Position numbers and translations under genes: made by a program
Shown: one piece after another, positions 48,034 through 59,085 of the stretch
Position numbering within the stretch: position 1 is the first letter of the stretch
Layout: each line of letters begins with the position of its first letter
Origin: Streptococcus infantis
Lineage (GTDB): Bacteria; Bacillota; Bacilli; Lactobacillales; Streptococcaceae
Assembly: GCF_000963255.1 (NCBI RefSeq)
Contig: NZ_JYOV01000019.1
Location: 1-64,000 of the forward strand
Reading direction: 5' to 3'
Length of the DNA: 64,000 bases
The notes under the pieces: model-generated
The model's input: only the letters and a program-made list of their open reading frames with translations
Databases searched by the model: none
What the model was told of the DNA's origin: nothing

Positions 48034-49137
48034 TTATTTAATAACGACTGTGTAATTCGTATTTTCTGTAATGACTTGCTCAGCACGTTTTAAATCCTGA
48101 GCATTCTTAAAGGAAATTTGCAGAATCCCGTGAATATCTTCACGGTTTTCCTCATTGATATGGATATTGACCAAGGAAGTTCCTCTTAGCAATTCCAAGA
48201 TGCGCAAGATCACATCTTCCTCATCGGGAACATCTACATAAAGATCAAATGAGCTATCTACTCCTCCACGTTTATGGATTTCCATAGCTTGACGTTGTTC
48301 ACGCGCTTGATTGAAAAAGTTCCAGATTTGGTTTTCATCACCCTTACTGATTGCTTGCTCAATCTCGTCCAAACGACCTTTGAAGTCCTCGATGCGTTCA
48401 ATAATAGTCTCTCTATTGGATAGGAGGATAGACGTCCACATGCCTGGCTCACTTTCGGCGATTCGAGTCATATCACGAAAACCACCGGCCGCAAACCGTC
48501 GTGCCATCTCATGCTCTTCAGCATAGTTGGCAGTTTGTTCCATTAAACCTGATGCTAAAATATGAGGAAAATGACTAATCTGAGATGTCACTCGGTCATG
48601 CTCTTCAGCATCGATTTCAATGAAACGAGCATGAAGACCCGACAGCAAGTCTTTCATTTCTTCAAGCGTATCTGGAGTCGTTAGGCTCGAAGGCGTAAAG
48701 ATATAGTAGGCATTTTCAAAAAGATTAACATCGGCAGAAGCCGCCCCTGTCTTATGACTCCCTGCCATGGGATGAGCTCCAACAAAGCGAACGGACTTAT
48801 CAGCAAAACACTTCTCAGCTGTAGCCACGATAGCTGACTTGGTCGATCCAGCATCGGAAATAATAACACCTTCTTTCAAGTCCAAGTTGGCCAATTCCTT
48901 AATAAAGGCAATGGTTTGCTTGATTGGTAAGCTGAGGATAATAACATCTGCAAGTGGAGCAAAACTAGCAAAATCATCCGTCGCACGATCAATCATTCCT
49001 CGCTCCAAAGCAATATCTCTAGACGCTTGACTACGATTGTATCCTAAAATTTCATAATCAGGATGATCCCGCTTGATTCCGAGTGCCATGGAAGCACCAA
49101 TCAAACCTAGTCCTGCGATATAGATGGTTTTTGCCAT
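48034..49137 (-). CDS. tyrA: Prephenate dehydrogenase
   Basis: Oxidative decarboxylation of prephenate to 4-hydroxyphenylpyruvate for tyrosine synthesis. 367 residues: NAD-binding [13 protein letters not shown] (8-20), the catalytic-region [14 protein letters not shown] (about 140-152), and a C-terminal ACT domain (about 300-365, [19 protein letters not shown]). Lies between aroC and ylbF with gaps of about 10 bp. Confidence 0.95.
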   Translation of the reverse strand: MAKTIYIAGLGLIGASMALGIKRDHPDYEILGYNRSQASRDIALERGMIDRATDDFASFAPLADVIILSLPIKQTIAFIKELANLDLKEGVIISDAGSTKSAIVATAEKCFADKSVRFVGAHPMAGSHKTGAASADVNLFENAYYIFTPSSLTTPDTLEEMKDLLSGLHARFIEIDAEEHDRVTSQISHFPHILASGLMEQTANYAEEHEMARRFAAGGFRDMTRIAESEPGMWTSILLSNRETIIERIEDFKGRLDEIEQAISKGDENQIWNFFNQAREQRQAMEIHKRGGVDSSFDLYVDVPDEEDVILRILELLRGTSLVNIHINEENREDIHGILQISFKNAQDLKRAEQVITENTNYTVVIK

Positions 49138-49146
49138 AAGAGCTCC

Positions 49147-50313
49147 TTAATAATTCTTTGTATACTCCCGATGTTTAGCAACAGCTTCTTTTAATTCTTC
49201 CAGATTATCAGAGGAGAATTTCTCAAGGATTTCTTGAGCCAAAACTGTTGCTACGACTGCCTCCATAACGACACCTGCTGCTGGAAGAGCAGTAGGATCA
49301 CTTCTCTCCACCGTTGCCTTATAAGGCTCATGAGTTTCAATATCGACACTCATCAACGGCTTGTAGAGAGTCGGAATTGGTTTCATAACCCCACGGACAA
49401 GAATCGGTTGGCCATTGGTCATACCACCTTCGAAACCTCCGAGATTATTAGTACGACGAGTATAGCCATCTTCTGGTGACCAGAGAATTTCATCCATGAC
49501 TTGGCTGCCCTTGAGATAACCTGCTTTAAAACCAAGTCCAAATTCCACACCCTTAAAAGCATTGATTGAAACAACTGCTTGAGCTAATCTTGCATCTAGC
49601 TTTCTATCCCATTGGACATAGGATCCCAGACCAACTGGAACGCCACCGACAACCGTTTCTACAACTCCACCGATGGTATCTCCATCACGTTTGATTTGGT
49701 CAATATAGTCCTTGATTTCCTGCTCACGTTCTTGGTTAACGATAGAAACTTCTGACTGGGCAGCTAGTTTTTTGATCTCTGCGACTGTTAAGTTTTCTGG
49801 AACATCGATTTCCTTGCCACCAAAGACAACAACATGGTTGGCAATTTCGATATCAAGCTCAGCCAATAGACGTTTAGCCACGGCCCCAACTGCTACTCGC
49901 ATGGTTGTTTCACGGGCAGATGAACGTTCCAGGGAATTTCGCAAATCATTAAAGCGGTATTTGATACCGCCTACCAAGTCAGCGTGACCTGGGCGAGGAT
50001 GAGTGATTTTTCGTTTACTTTTAAGTTTGTCTTCAATATCCTCGGCAGACATAATATCTAGCCATTTTTGATGGTCTTTGTTAATGACATCCATGGTAAT
50101 GGGAGCCCCTGTCGTCTTCCCGTGGCGAACACCAGAAGTAAAGACAACTTGGTCGCTCTCGATCTTCATGCGTCCACCACGACCGTAACCACCCTGGCGA
50201 CGTTTGAGATCCTCATTGATATCATCGGCAGTCAAAGGAAGACCTGCTGGGATTCCTTCAATAATTGCTGTCAGACGAGGACCGTGTGATTCTCCTGCTG
50301 TTAAATATCTCAT
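49147..50313 (-). CDS. aroC: Chorismate synthase
   Basis: Makes chorismate from EPSP with reduced FMN. 388 residues starting [12 protein letters not shown] (first signature GESHG). Further signatures are [37 protein letters not shown] and [20 protein letters not shown]. Fourth gene of the aroD-aroE-aroB-aroC run, ten bases after aroB. Confidence 0.97.
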   Translation of the reverse strand: MRYLTAGESHGPRLTAIIEGIPAGLPLTADDINEDLKRRQGGYGRGGRMKIESDQVVFTSGVRHGKTTGAPITMDVINKDHQKWLDIMSAEDIEDKLKSKRKITHPRPGHADLVGGIKYRFNDLRNSLERSSARETTMRVAVGAVAKRLLAELDIEIANHVVVFGGKEIDVPENLTVAEIKKLAAQSEVSIVNQEREQEIKDYIDQIKRDGDTIGGVVETVVGGVPVGLGSYVQWDRKLDARLAQAVVSINAFKGVEFGLGFKAGYLKGSQVMDEILWSPEDGYTRRTNNLGGFEGGMTNGQPILVRGVMKPIPTLYKPLMSVDIETHEPYKATVERSDPTALPAAGVVMEAVVATVLAQEILEKFSSDNLEELKEAVAKHREYTKNY

Positions 50314-50322
50314 ACATTCTCC

Positions 50323-51390
50323 TTATTTTACCAAGTAATCTTTCATTTCTTCGAGAGAAACTGGGTGAATCCTTGCTGAACCAAGTTCTGGTACCAAGAC
50401 TAATTTCATAGTGTTGCCACGCGCTTTTTTGTCATGGGTTAAAGCCTGATAGAGCTTTTCAACATCCCAGTTTTCATAATCCACAGGAAGTCCAAATTTC
50501 TGACACATTTCTCGGATAGACTGAGTGATTCCAGCTGGCATAAGGCCTTTTTGTTCGGCTACCTTAGAAACCTGAACCATTCCCATCGCTACTGCCTCAC
50601 CATGCATAACACGTCCATAACCAGCAGTCGCTTCGATAGCATGGCCAATTGTATGACCAAAATTGAGATACAGACGAATACCATTGTCCAATTCATCTTC
50701 GACTACCATCTTGCGCTTGACCTGGCAAGAATGCTCAATCAAACTCTCGGAATGTTCCAATATGCTTTCCACAGAACCATCCATTTTAGATAATAAGTCC
50801 CAGAGTTCTGGATCTTCAATTAAGCCATACTTGATGACTTCACCCATTCCTTCAATCAACTCTCTCTTACCTAAGGTTTCAAGAACGGTTGGATCAATCA
50901 AAACGCCGTCTGGTTGGGCAAAAGTTCCCACCATATTCTTGGCAAAAGGAGTATTTACTCCTGTCTTACCACCGATTGAAGAGTCCACTTGAGCAGTCAA
51001 ACTGGTCGGAATTTGAACAAAGTGAATACCTCGCATATAGGTTGAGGCTACAAAGCCAGCCAAATCACCAACGACACCACCACCTAAAGCTACGATGCCG
51101 TCACTGCGAGTCAAGTCTTGCTTAACTAGAAATTCATAAGCCTTTTGAACTGTGGTTAGATTTTTTCGCTCTTCACCCTCTAGAAAGTCAAAAACTGCCA
51201 CTTGAAAACCAGCATCCTCTAGGCTCAATTTAACTTTTTCTGCATAGAGAGAAGCCACATGGTTATCGGTAATGATAACGACTTTTTGCGGTTGCCAAAG
51301 TTCCCGCAACCATTTTCCTGCTTGAGACAGGCATCCTTTTTCAATCTGAATATCATAAGGATGGTGGGGAAGGTCTATTTTGATTTTCAT
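50323..51390 (-). CDS. aroB: 3-dehydroquinate synthase
   Basis: Cyclises DAHP to 3-dehydroquinate using NAD and zinc. 355 residues: [17 protein letters not shown] (about 98-115), [19 protein letters not shown] and the zinc ligands in [10 protein letters not shown] and GEAVAMGM. Follows aroE by 16 bp. Confidence 0.96.
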   Translation of the reverse strand: MKIKIDLPHHPYDIQIEKGCLSQAGKWLRELWQPQKVVIITDNHVASLYAEKVKLSLEDAGFQVAVFDFLEGEERKNLTTVQKAYEFLVKQDLTRSDGIVALGGGVVGDLAGFVASTYMRGIHFVQIPTSLTAQVDSSIGGKTGVNTPFAKNMVGTFAQPDGVLIDPTVLETLGKRELIEGMGEVIKYGLIEDPELWDLLSKMDGSVESILEHSESLIEHSCQVKRKMVVEDELDNGIRLYLNFGHTIGHAIEATAGYGRVMHGEAVAMGMVQVSKVAEQKGLMPAGITQSIREMCQKFGLPVDYENWDVEKLYQALTHDKKARGNTMKLVLVPELGSARIHPVSLEEMKDYLVK

Positions 51391-51406
51391 AGCAGTTCTC
51401 CTTTTT

Positions 51407-52264
51407 TCATTTTTGATACTTTTGTTTTAGTAATTCCCAGATTTGAGTGGTTGGCATTTCCTTGCCTGTCCATAACTGAAAAGCTTCAGCTGCTTGGTAG
51501 AGCAACATACCAAGGCCGTTAATAGCTTGGTTTCCCTGGTTTCTTGCCCACTTTAAAAATGGTGTCTCAAAGGGTTGATAAATCACATCAGCGACCAAGA
51601 GCTTCTCTGGCAAAAGGACACTTGTTGAGATTGGCAGAGACACTCCATCCATACCAACACTAGTCGCATTTGCCAGTAAATCCGAATCAGTTATCCTTGC
51701 TTGCAGTTCAGAAACATCTTCTAAAGCAAATAAATCTACTTTAAACCCTGTTTCATTTTGTAGTTTTTCTAAGTAAGGTCTTGTTTTTTCTATTGAAGTC
51801 GAACGTACAAAGACAGAAACCTGACTGACTCCATCCAAGATTGCCTGTGCCAAAATTGCCTTGGCTGCACCGCCTGCTCCCAACAAGACCATTCTTTTCC
51901 CAGATATTTTAAAAGAAGGCAAGCTCTTAAAGAATCCCTTGCCATCTGTGTTATATCCAATTAAAGTTCCCTCTCGATTCACCACTGTATTGACAGCACC
52001 AATCAAACGAGCTTCTTCACTCAATTGATCCAAATAAGGAATCACCTGTTCCTTGTAGGGCATAGAAAGATTGATTCCAAACATCTGGAAACGACGAATG
52101 TTGGCAACTGTTTCTGCCAAGTCAGTTTCTTCTACCTCCCAAGCAAGATAAACCCCATTGGTATTGGTTGCCTCAAAAGCTTGATTGTGAATGAAGGGTG
52201 AAATGGAGTGTCTGATAGGATTGGCGACTACAGCTGCTAAACGTGTGTAGCCATCAATCTTCAT
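51407..52264 (-). CDS. aroE: Shikimate dehydrogenase
   Basis: Reduces 3-dehydroshikimate with NADPH. 285 residues: substrate pocket [13 protein letters not shown] (15-27), catalytic Lys in [21 protein letters not shown] loop [12 protein letters not shown], and [17 protein letters not shown] near the C-terminus. Its start overlaps the end of aroD by 11 bp. Confidence 0.96.
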   Translation of the reverse strand: MKIDGYTRLAAVVANPIRHSISPFIHNQAFEATNTNGVYLAWEVEETDLAETVANIRRFQMFGINLSMPYKEQVIPYLDQLSEEARLIGAVNTVVNREGTLIGYNTDGKGFFKSLPSFKISGKRMVLLGAGGAAKAILAQAILDGVSQVSVFVRSTSIEKTRPYLEKLQNETGFKVDLFALEDVSELQARITDSDLLANATSVGMDGVSLPISTSVLLPEKLLVADVIYQPFETPFLKWARNQGNQAINGLGMLLYQAAEAFQLWTGKEMPTTQIWELLKQKYQK

Positions 52265-52931
52265 TTAGTATCTCCCGAATTTTTTTCATGCTAGAAAGTG
52301 AAATCTGTCCTGGAGCACTGGCTTCGTCCAGACATGCAAAAGACCAGCTAGAACCCGTCACATCTGAAGTAATACGAGAAACCTTGCCCACTTTCCCCAT
52401 AGAAATCGTCACATATTCTTGTTCTGGGTTCAGTGTTTTAAAGCCACGTGTAAAGTTCATAAGGTCCAATACATCTTGTTCTGTATGAGCCATAACCGAT
52501 ACTTTAACCACTTTTGGCGTTAGGCTGGTTAGCTCGGATAAGATTTCCATCATATTCTCTGGAGTTTCTTGGAAATTATGATAACTCAAGACTAGATTTG
52601 GAAAATCAAGCATTTCTTCAAAAACATCCTTATGGGAGAAATACTCAAAATCAATGTATTCTGGTTGATAGAGTTGAGCTACATCTTTGATAATTTGTAC
52701 ATACTCTGCCGAATCCAAATCGATCTCGCCTCCCTCAGCACGAGTACGTAGGGTGAAGAGGAGTTCGCGACCTGCAAATTTTTCAAAAATAGCTGGAGCT
52801 ACCTGTAAAATAGCTTCCTTTGGTAGGAAGTCGGCACGCCACTCAATGATATCAGCATCGATATACCGCATGGCATCGATTCCTTGCGCCTCTTCTAAAC
52901 TCTTTGGCATTACTGAAACGACTAATTTCAT
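52254..52931 (-). CDS. aroD: 3-dehydroquinate dehydratase, type I
   Basis: Schiff-base-forming dehydratase of the shikimate pathway. 225 residues with IIEWRADFL (the substrate-binding EWR), [10 protein letters not shown] carrying the catalytic histidine, [13 protein letters not shown] with the Schiff-base lysine, and [11 protein letters not shown]. Overlaps the rlmI-like gene by 4 bp (ATGA). Confidence 0.95.
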   Translation of the reverse strand: MKLVVSVMPKSLEEAQGIDAMRYIDADIIEWRADFLPKEAILQVAPAIFEKFAGRELLFTLRTRAEGGEIDLDSAEYVQIIKDVAQLYQPEYIDFEYFSHKDVFEEMLDFPNLVLSYHNFQETPENMMEILSELTSLTPKVVKVSVMAHTEQDVLDLMNFTRGFKTLNPEQEYVTISMGKVGKVSRITSDVTGSSWSFACLDEASAPGQISLSSMKKIREILNED

Positions 52932-54091
52932 TTAGTTACCTTCATGCTAATCACCTTAAGGTAATTACTACTTTCATCTTTTTCATTGTAGACAAAGTCT
53001 GCTGGAAGTCCATATTTATTAAGAACCTGGTACTTTCTTCCTGCAAATCCTTTGTCGATTTGTTCTATAAATTTTTGACGGGAAACATTGGCAGCATTGG
53101 TGCTAGCAATGATCATACCTCCCGGATTTAAAATCTCTAAACTCTGGGAAATCAACTTGTGATAGTCCTTAGCTACAGAGAAAGTTTGCTTTTTATTACG
53201 GGCAAAGCTAGGTGGATCTAGAACGATCACATCATAAGACAAGCCCTTACGTTTAGCGTATTTAAAGTATTCAAAGACATCCATAACAATGAAACGATGA
53301 TTGTCAAGACTGAGTCCATTGGCATGAAAATGAGCTTCTGACAGTTCTCTCGAACGTTTGGCTAGATCTACAGAGGTTGTTTCATTAGCGCCTCCCATTG
53401 CTGCAGCAACTGAGAATGCTGCTGTGTAGGAAAACATATTAAGCAAGGATTTTCCCATAGCTAAACCATCAACCAAGCTACCACGCACTTCATGTTGGTC
53501 CAAGAAGATGCCTGTCATAAGACCGTCATTCATAAAAACTTGATAGAGGACGCCATTCTCAAGAACTGTAAAATTTTCTGGTGCTTCTTGACCATAGATA
53601 TGGGCAGACTCATAGTCTAGACCTTTAAAACGAATCTTTTCATAGGCACCTAAGACTTCTGGGAAAACCTGAGCAAAGGCTGCTAGGATCTGTTGGCGAA
53701 GCCCATAGACATAGGAGTTATACCAGGAGAAAACAACATAATCTCCATAGAGATCCAAAGTCATTCCACCAAAGCCATCGCCTTCTTGATTAAACAAACG
53801 AAAGGCAGTTGTCAACTCATCTTGATAGTAAGAAGAACGTTTTTGTTTGGCTTTTTCAAACAAACTTTCAAAGAAGGATTGGTCAAAAGAAAGATTCTGG
53901 TTCGTTACAAACCAACCAATCCCCTTATTTTGACGAGATAAATAAGCCATGCCCAAAAACTGCTTGTTTTGACTAAATAACTCAACTTCTTGATCAGTTT
54001 CAGATAGTTCTGGAAAATCAATTTCCTCCAAAAGTACTAGACCTTGGTTTAGTTTTTTTTCAACACGTCTACTGACGAATACTTTATTCAT
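52928..54091 (-). CDS. Class I SAM-dependent rRNA methyltransferase, RlmI-like
   Basis: 387 residues: a short N-terminal PUA-like part, then a Rossmann methyltransferase with the SAM motif region [19 protein letters not shown] and the catalytic [11 protein letters not shown] (DPPSF is typical of RlmI/RlmK-type m5C methyltransferases of 23S rRNA). It leads the aromatic operon, overlapping aroD by 4 bp, as in other Mitis-group streptococci. The target nucleotide is not determinable from sequence. Confidence 0.85.
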   Translation of the reverse strand: MNKVFVSRRVEKKLNQGLVLLEEIDFPELSETDQEVELFSQNKQFLGMAYLSRQNKGIGWFVTNQNLSFDQSFFESLFEKAKQKRSSYYQDELTTAFRLFNQEGDGFGGMTLDLYGDYVVFSWYNSYVYGLRQQILAAFAQVFPEVLGAYEKIRFKGLDYESAHIYGQEAPENFTVLENGVLYQVFMNDGLMTGIFLDQHEVRGSLVDGLAMGKSLLNMFSYTAAFSVAAAMGGANETTSVDLAKRSRELSEAHFHANGLSLDNHRFIVMDVFEYFKYAKRKGLSYDVIVLDPPSFARNKKQTFSVAKDYHKLISQSLEILNPGGMIIASTNAANVSRQKFIEQIDKGFAGRKYQVLNKYGLPADFVYNEKDESSNYLKVISMKVTK

Positions 54092-54266
54092 AAATACTAT
54101 TATAACAAATTTTGTGACAATTCACAAAATAGAAACTATTGATTCATCCATCATCTTGCCCTATCTGAGAGAATTTTTCCTCCCATTAGTCCTACTATTT
54201 TTCTTTTATAGTATTTCAACACTTCCAGTTGAAAAATAGACATAAAATTCAAAGAGTTTAATTACA

Positions 54267-54305
54267 ACGCAAACGTTTGCGTATTCATTAGCTTTATGCT
54301 ACAAT
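54267..54305 (+). promoter_or_regulatory. Alpha-amylase promoter with MalR-type operator
   Basis: A perfect 16-bp palindrome ACGCAAACGTTTGCGT (54267-54282) overlaps the -35 box TTGCGT (54277-54282). After a 17-bp spacer comes TACAAT (54300-54305). The palindrome is the motif known for the LacI-family repressor MalR of pneumococcus, so maltose or maltodextrin induction is expected; a CcpA relative is the alternative. Confidence 0.8.
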
Positions 54306-54337
54306 AATTCTCATCACTGTAAGTAAGAGGATCAACT

Positions 54338-55789
54338 ATGAAGAATCAAACCCTAATGCAATATTTTGAGTGGTATCTGCCCCACGACGGTCAGCACTGG
54401 ACACGCCTAGCTGACGACGCTGAACACCTAGCCAACTTAGGTATTAGTCACATTTGGATGCCACCTGCTTTTAAAGCAACAAATGAAAAGGATGTTGGTT
54501 ATGGCGTCTATGACTTGTTTGACCTTGGAGAATTTAATCAGAAGGGTACTGTACGTACCAAGTATGGCTTTAAAGAAGACTATCTTCATGCCATCCAAAC
54601 TTTAAAATCTCATGGGATTCAACCAATGGCTGATATCGTCTTAAATCATAAGGCAGCCGCTGACCATTTAGAATCTTTCCAAGTAATAGAAGTGGATCCA
54701 GAAGATCGAACTGTGGAACTAGGAGAACCTTTTACCATCAATGGCTGGACTGGTTTTACCTTTGATGGACGACAAAACACCTACAATGACTTCCACTGGC
54801 ACTGGTACCACTTTACTGGAACTGACTACGATGCTAAACGCCGTAAGTCTGGTATCTATCTGATACAAGGTGATAATAAAGGCTGGGCTCATGAGGAATT
54901 AGTCGACAATGAGAATGGCAATTACGACTATCTTATGTATGCCGATCTAGATTTCAAACATCCTGAAGTGATACAAAATATTTACGACTGGGCTGATTGG
55001 TTTATGGAAACGACTGGCGTAACAGGTTTCCGTTTGGATGCAGTTAAACACATTGACTCTTTCTTTATGCGCAACTTCATTCGCGATATCAAAGAAAAAT
55101 ATGGCCAAGATTTCTATGTCTTTGGAGAATTCTGGAATCCAGACAAGGAAGCAAATCTGGATTACCTTGAAAAGATTGAAGAACGCTTTGATCTTGTCGA
55201 TGTTCGCCTTCACCAAAATCTCTTTGAAGCAAGCAAGGCTGGAGAAGACTATAATTTGACAACCATCTTTGAAGATAGTCTGGTGCAAATCAATCCAGAA
55301 AGAGCTGTAACCTTTGTCGATAACCATGATACTCAACGTGGCCAGGCTCTTGAATCCACTGTTGAAGAATGGTTTAAACCAGCAGCCTACGCCCTCATTC
55401 TTTTGCGAGAGCAGGGGCTCCCATGTGTCTTTTATGGAGACTACTACGGTATTTCTGGTCAATATGCTCAGCAAGATTTCAAAGATGTTCTTGACCGTTT
55501 GCTAGCTATTCGAAAAGAGTTGGCTTATGGAGAGCAAACGGACTACTTTGATGACCCTAATTGTATCGGTTGGGTCCGTTCAGGAGCTGAAAATCAATCG
55601 CCACTTGCCATCGTGATTTCTAATGCTAAAGAAAACTGCAAAACCATGTTTGTCGGTCAAGAATGGGCTGACCAAACCTTTGTTGATTTGCTTGGTAACC
55701 ATCCTGACCAAGTAACCATCAATGCTGAAGGCTATGGAGATTTCCCAGTTACAGAACGCTCTCTTAGCGTCTGGGGACTGGCTAACTAA
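54338..55789 (+). CDS. amyS: Cytosolic alpha-amylase, GH13 family
   Basis: Endo-hydrolysis of alpha-1,4-glucans. 483 residues, no signal peptide, so it acts inside the cell on imported maltodextrins or glycogen. GH13 motifs: ADIVLNHKA (I), GFRLDAVKHID (II, nucleophile Asp), VFGEFWNPD (III, acid/base Glu), FVDNHDTQ (IV, third Asp). Domain C follows from about 400. RBS AGAGGAT. It is controlled by the MalR-type palindrome and followed by a BOX and a terminator. Matches the liquefying, cytoplasmic GH13_5 type. Confidence 0.93.
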   Translation: MKNQTLMQYFEWYLPHDGQHWTRLADDAEHLANLGISHIWMPPAFKATNEKDVGYGVYDLFDLGEFNQKGTVRTKYGFKEDYLHAIQTLKSHGIQPMADIVLNHKAAADHLESFQVIEVDPEDRTVELGEPFTINGWTGFTFDGRQNTYNDFHWHWYHFTGTDYDAKRRKSGIYLIQGDNKGWAHEELVDNENGNYDYLMYADLDFKHPEVIQNIYDWADWFMETTGVTGFRLDAVKHIDSFFMRNFIRDIKEKYGQDFYVFGEFWNPDKEANLDYLEKIEERFDLVDVRLHQNLFEASKAGEDYNLTTIFEDSLVQINPERAVTFVDNHDTQRGQALESTVEEWFKPAAYALILLREQGLPCVFYGDYYGISGQYAQQDFKDVLDRLLAIRKELAYGEQTDYFDDPNCIGWVRSGAENQSPLAIVISNAKENCKTMFVGQEWADQTFVDLLGNHPDQVTINAEGYGDFPVTERSLSVWGLAN

Positions 55790-55796
55790 TCAATTA

Positions 55797-55946
55797 ATAC
55801 TCTTCGAAAATCTCTTCAAACCACGTCAGCTTCTCCTTGCCGTATATGTGTTACTGACTTCGTCAGTTCTATCCACAACCTCAAAACGGTGTTTTGAGCA
55901 ACCTGCGGCTCGCTTCCTAGTTTGCTCTTTGATTTTCATTGAGTAT
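55797..55946 (+). repeat. BOX element, plus orientation
   Basis: About 150 bp: boxA ATACTCTTCGAAAATCTC, one boxB around CTGACTTCGTCAGTTCTATC, and boxC ending TTGATTTTCATTGAGTAT. It begins eight bases after the amylase stop codon, before the transcription terminator. Confidence 0.93.
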
Positions 55947-55955
55947 AAAACACAC

Positions 55956-56005
55956 AAAAAATGCCCACAAGCTAGATTTTCTTTCTAGCCTGTAGGCATT
56001 TTTTT
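55956..56005. terminator. Bidirectional terminator between amylase and dnaD
   Basis: ATGCCcACAaGCTAGA paired with TCTAGCcTGTaGGCAT (two mismatches), with seven Ts on the plus side and six on the minus side. It serves the converging amylase (plus) and dnaD (minus) units. Confidence 0.9.
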
Positions 56006-56024
56006 CTATTATCAATACTTAAAA

Positions 56025-56699
56025 TTAGTCTTTCCAAAGATCCATAGCATTTTGAAAATCTGCAGAAACTTGAACATTTTGAGGATTAGTCGCTTCTCTC
56101 TCCTGACGCTTAGCCTCTACCTGGACTACACTCTTAATACCTTCATGACGCCAGTTTCTTAGGATAGCTTGGATGTACTTCCAATTTGGTTTTCCATTCA
56201 AAACAGCCTCACGTAGGGCCTCTTTGATCAGGTCCGCACTGGTTCCGTCTTCTTTCAAACTCTTTTCTAAATCTTCGATTTCAAAAGGACTTAATAGACG
56301 ACCTAACTCTTGTTGGAAGGTTTCCACCAAGTCTTTCAAATCATTTTTAGCAGGTACCACTTGATTTGGTTCTTGCTTTTCAAAAAGTTGGTCTAAGCGC
56401 TCTAAAGCTAAAGTCGCATCAAAAATCACTTCTATCTCACCATTGAGTTCAATGGTTCGGTATTGAAGTAAGCCTTTTTCTGTCAAGCGCGAAATCGCTT
56501 GATTGACTTCAAAGACTTGCTTTCCAATTTTCTCAGCAATCTGGCTTGGGGACAATTCCCCTAAAGCTGTTGTATTTTGTAGGTAAAAGAATTGCCAAAC
56601 TAAGAAATCATCGCTTGATGAAAACAGTTGATTGTAGTTTAAGAGCAGAGCACTTGGTAGCACCAAGTTCCCTGATTTGAAAGCATCTAAATATGTCAT
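56025..56699 (-). CDS. dnaD: DnaD-domain replication protein
   Basis: 224 residues from MTYLDAFKSGN (56699); a frame extending to 56753 overlaps metA and is rejected. N-terminal winged-helix part (PSQIAEKIGKQVFEVNQAISRL, about 55-80) and C-terminal DnaD/DnaB_2 domain with LLSPFEIEDLEK and the conserved NWKYIQAILRNWRHEGI tail. In Firmicutes DnaD helps load the replicative helicase at oriC and at stalled forks. Directly downstream of metA (8-bp gap). Confidence 0.9.
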   Translation of the reverse strand: MTYLDAFKSGNLVLPSALLLNYNQLFSSSDDFLVWQFFYLQNTTALGELSPSQIAEKIGKQVFEVNQAISRLTEKGLLQYRTIELNGEIEVIFDATLALERLDQLFEKQEPNQVVPAKNDLKDLVETFQQELGRLLSPFEIEDLEKSLKEDGTSADLIKEALREAVLNGKPNWKYIQAILRNWRHEGIKSVVQVEAKRQEREATNPQNVQVSADFQNAMDLWKD

Positions 56700-56707
56700 A
56701 ATTCCTC

Positions 56708-57652
56708 TTATAAATATCCAAAATGAGACACATCTTCTTCTGCACTCTTCCACTCAAAAGGCGTTTCTTGGTAAACTGCATAATTTACCCAGTTACTGAA
56801 AAAGAGAGCTGCTGAGGAACTCCAACGCATACAAGGAAGTTCATGGATGTCATCATTTTTGAAATAATTTTCTGGTATATGGGGATCTAAACCAGCATCT
56901 AGATCTCTAAAATATTCCTTGGCTAGCGTATCACGATCATACTCCAAATGCCCAAAGCTATAAACTTCTCTTAAATCTCGGCTTGCAAGGATAGAGATTC
57001 CCACCTCTTTTCCAGATGCTAAAATCTCTAGATTGGTTTTATTTACAATGTCTTCTTTGAGAATTTCTGTGTGACGAGAATGAGGAGACACATACAAGTC
57101 ATCAAAACCTCTCAACAAAAGATGACCTTCTTTTAAAACATCCTGAGGATAAATTCCCGAAAGCTTTTGAGCCATCTGGTGTTTATCTACGCCGTAACGA
57201 TAGTAGAGGCCAGCCTGTGCTCCCCAGCAAATATGCAGGGTTGAAAAGACATGTGTCTTTGACCAATCGATGACCTGAGTAAATTCCTCCCAATAGTCCA
57301 CTTCTTCAAAAGGAAGATGCTCAACCGGCGCTCCTGTGATAATCAAGCCATCAAAATACTGGTCTTGAACTTCCGAGAAGGTCTTATAAAAAGTCTCCAT
57401 ATGCTCAGAACGAGTTGTTTTCGACTGATGACTTTCCATATATAAGAAATCAATATCTAACTGCAAAGGAGTATTAGCTAAATGTCGTAAAAGCTGAGTC
57501 TCTGTAACCATCTTCTGTGGCATCAAGTTTAAAATCAGAATTTTCAGTGGTCGAATATCCTGATGAGCCGCCCTCTGGTCATCCATGACGAAAATATTTT
57601 CCGTTCGTAAAATCTCAACTGCTGGTAATTTTTTATCAATTCGAATCGGCAT
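56708..57652 (-). CDS. metA: Homoserine O-acetyltransferase (MetA family)
   Basis: Activates homoserine for methionine synthesis. 314 residues: catalytic Cys142 in [10 protein letters not shown], and His/Glu in YSFGHLEYD. Residue 111 is Glu (ITGAPVE), which in characterised MetA enzymes goes with acetyl-CoA rather than succinyl-CoA, hence the acetyltransferase name. The upstream promoter contains a MET-box, so expression should follow methionine supply like metEF. Confidence 0.92.
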   Translation of the reverse strand: MPIRIDKKLPAVEILRTENIFVMDDQRAAHQDIRPLKILILNLMPQKMVTETQLLRHLANTPLQLDIDFLYMESHQSKTTRSEHMETFYKTFSEVQDQYFDGLIITGAPVEHLPFEEVDYWEEFTQVIDWSKTHVFSTLHICWGAQAGLYYRYGVDKHQMAQKLSGIYPQDVLKEGHLLLRGFDDLYVSPHSRHTEILKEDIVNKTNLEILASGKEVGISILASRDLREVYSFGHLEYDRDTLAKEYFRDLDAGLDPHIPENYFKNDDIHELPCMRWSSSAALFFSNWVNYAVYQETPFEWKSAEEDVSHFGYL

Positions 57653-57738
57653 GGAAATCTCCTTACTGTATCAATTCTAGGCTCAAACGAACATACAGTC
57701 GTCAAATGAAAAATCAGCTGACGAAAGTCCTTCCCTTT

Positions 57739-57772
57739 ATTATACTGTAAGAAGATATAGTTTTCAATTATA
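57739..57772 (-). promoter_or_regulatory. metA promoter with MET-box
   Basis: Minus strand: -35 TTGAAA (57762-57767), 17-bp spacer, -10 TATAAT (57739-57744). The -35 lies within TATAGTTTTCAATTATA (57756-57772, plus strand), 14 of 17 matches to the MET-box TATAGTTTSAAACTATA. MtaR/MetR control inferred. Confidence 0.72.
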
Positions 57773-57818
57773 GTTTTTCTCTAACTAGATATAGCCTTTT
57801 TTTATATCAGATGAAGAG

Positions 57819-57841
57819 AAAACAGCCCTAGGGACTGTTTT
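57819..57841 (-). terminator. Terminator after apt
   Basis: Stem AAAACAG/CTGTTTT (57819-57825 with 57835-57841) with a CCCTAGGG core, followed on the minus strand by CTCTTC. It lies four bases past the apt stop codon. Confidence 0.65.
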
Positions 57842-57844
57842 TCA

Positions 57845-58357
57845 TTAATAATGCATAAGCACTTTATAATCGTAATCTCCGATAGCTTCGCGACCTTTAA
57901 GCTCATCAAGCTCAATCAAGAAGGCACAACCAGCTACGATACCACCAAGTTTTTCAATCATTTCGATGGTTGCTTTCACAGTACCACCTGTTGCCAAAAG
58001 GTCATCTACGATGAGAACACGTTGACCTGGTTTGATAGCATCTGCGTGCATAGTCAAAGTATCAACACCATATTCTTTTTCGTAGTCAGCTGAAATGACT
58101 TCGCGTGGCAATTTTCCTGGTTTACGCACAGGTGCAAAACCAATTCCCAACTCAAAAGCGACTGGACATCCAACGATAAATCCACGCGCTTCTGGTCCTA
58201 CGATCATATCGATCTTTTTATCAGTAGCATATTGAACAATTTCACGAACAGCATAGCTGTAGGCATTGCCGTTGGCCATCAAAGGGCTTATATCACGGAA
58301 TGTAATTCCTTCTTGTGGATAATTTTCAATACTTGCAATGTAATCTTTTAAGTTCAT
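57845..58357 (-). CDS. apt: Adenine phosphoribosyltransferase
   Basis: Salvages adenine to AMP with PRPP. 170 residues: [37 protein letters not shown] and the PRPP-binding [13 protein letters not shown] (about 118-130). Appears to be a single-gene unit with a TATAAT-like promoter at about 58391-58396 on the minus strand. Confidence 0.96.
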   Translation of the reverse strand: MNLKDYIASIENYPQEGITFRDISPLMANGNAYSYAVREIVQYATDKKIDMIVGPEARGFIVGCPVAFELGIGFAPVRKPGKLPREVISADYEKEYGVDTLTMHADAIKPGQRVLIVDDLLATGGTVKATIEMIEKLGGIVAGCAFLIELDELKGREAIGDYDYKVLMHY

Positions 58358-58488
58358 AGCATTTCTTTCTTTTTAAGTTTTTACTCCCTATTATACCATA
58401 AATCTTAGAAAAGAGAAATAGAAAGAAACCCTGGAAACTGAGTCCAAGGCTTCTAATCAGATCTATAACTATTGCTCGCTTAATAAAA

Positions 58489-59085
58489 TCATTTCTTCTT
58501 TTTGCTTTTAGAGTTTTGATTGCGTTGACGATTTTGTTCGATGCGCCACTCTCGCTCAAAGTAGGACATGGTTTCAAATACTCTGCGTGGTAAACCAACA
58601 TCCAGCAAATAGATTGGGATTTTCAAAACATTTGATTGCTTTGCAGTCAAAAATCTACTTCGTAGACAATTCCATAAAGAGTTGGATTTTATAAAATCCT
58701 TGTCATAAAAATGAACTTCAATAGTATAAAAATCCCTTGAACTTCTACCACCCTTGATTCTCATTAGAGAAAATGTTTCTACTTGCCCCCAGGAATAAAA
58801 CTGCCAATCTTTTTTAGGATGTGGCTTATAGGAAAAACCTTGGGCCGTACATTTCAAATACTCTTTATCTGAAAAAAGAAGTCGCAAACGTTCATACAAA
58901 ATCCATCCAACAATGATGATTAAGAATAAGACAAAGAGTCTTAATGCCACCAATCCCACAGGTGCCTCCTTGGGATAGGTCATCATAAAAGATAGGATCC
59001 AAAGAAGAAAAGCTAACTCAAGGAAGCAGAGAACAATAGTCCAAATGATTTTCTTACTGCTCCATTTGATAATTTTTTCTTCCAT
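58489..59085 (-). CDS. Two-TM membrane protein with PH-like domain, function unknown
   Basis: 198 residues. Two hydrophobic segments at the N-terminus (about 12-35 and 43-62) are followed by a soluble beta-rich part (GFSYKPHPKKDWQFYSWGQVETFSL) and a strongly basic tail (NQNSKSKKKK). The layout resembles STM3941/YcxB-like bacterial membrane proteins with a PH-type domain; I cannot name it. Its ATG overlaps the ABC-F stop codon by one base, so it is the last gene of the dapB-cca-ABC-F operon. Confidence 0.6.
   Translation of the reverse strand: MEEKIIKWSSKKIIWTIVLCFLELAFLLWILSFMMTYPKEAPVGLVALRLFVLFLIIIVGWILYERLRLLFSDKEYLKCTAQGFSYKPHPKKDWQFYSWGQVETFSLMRIKGGRSSRDFYTIEVHFYDKDFIKSNSLWNCLRSRFLTAKQSNVLKIPIYLLDVGLPRRVFETMSYFEREWRIEQNRQRNQNSKSKKKK

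Noticed and set aside
54947..55474. 175-codon open frame antisense to the amylase
   Set aside because: Shadow of a conserved GH13 gene with intact catalytic motifs on the other strand; no start signals.
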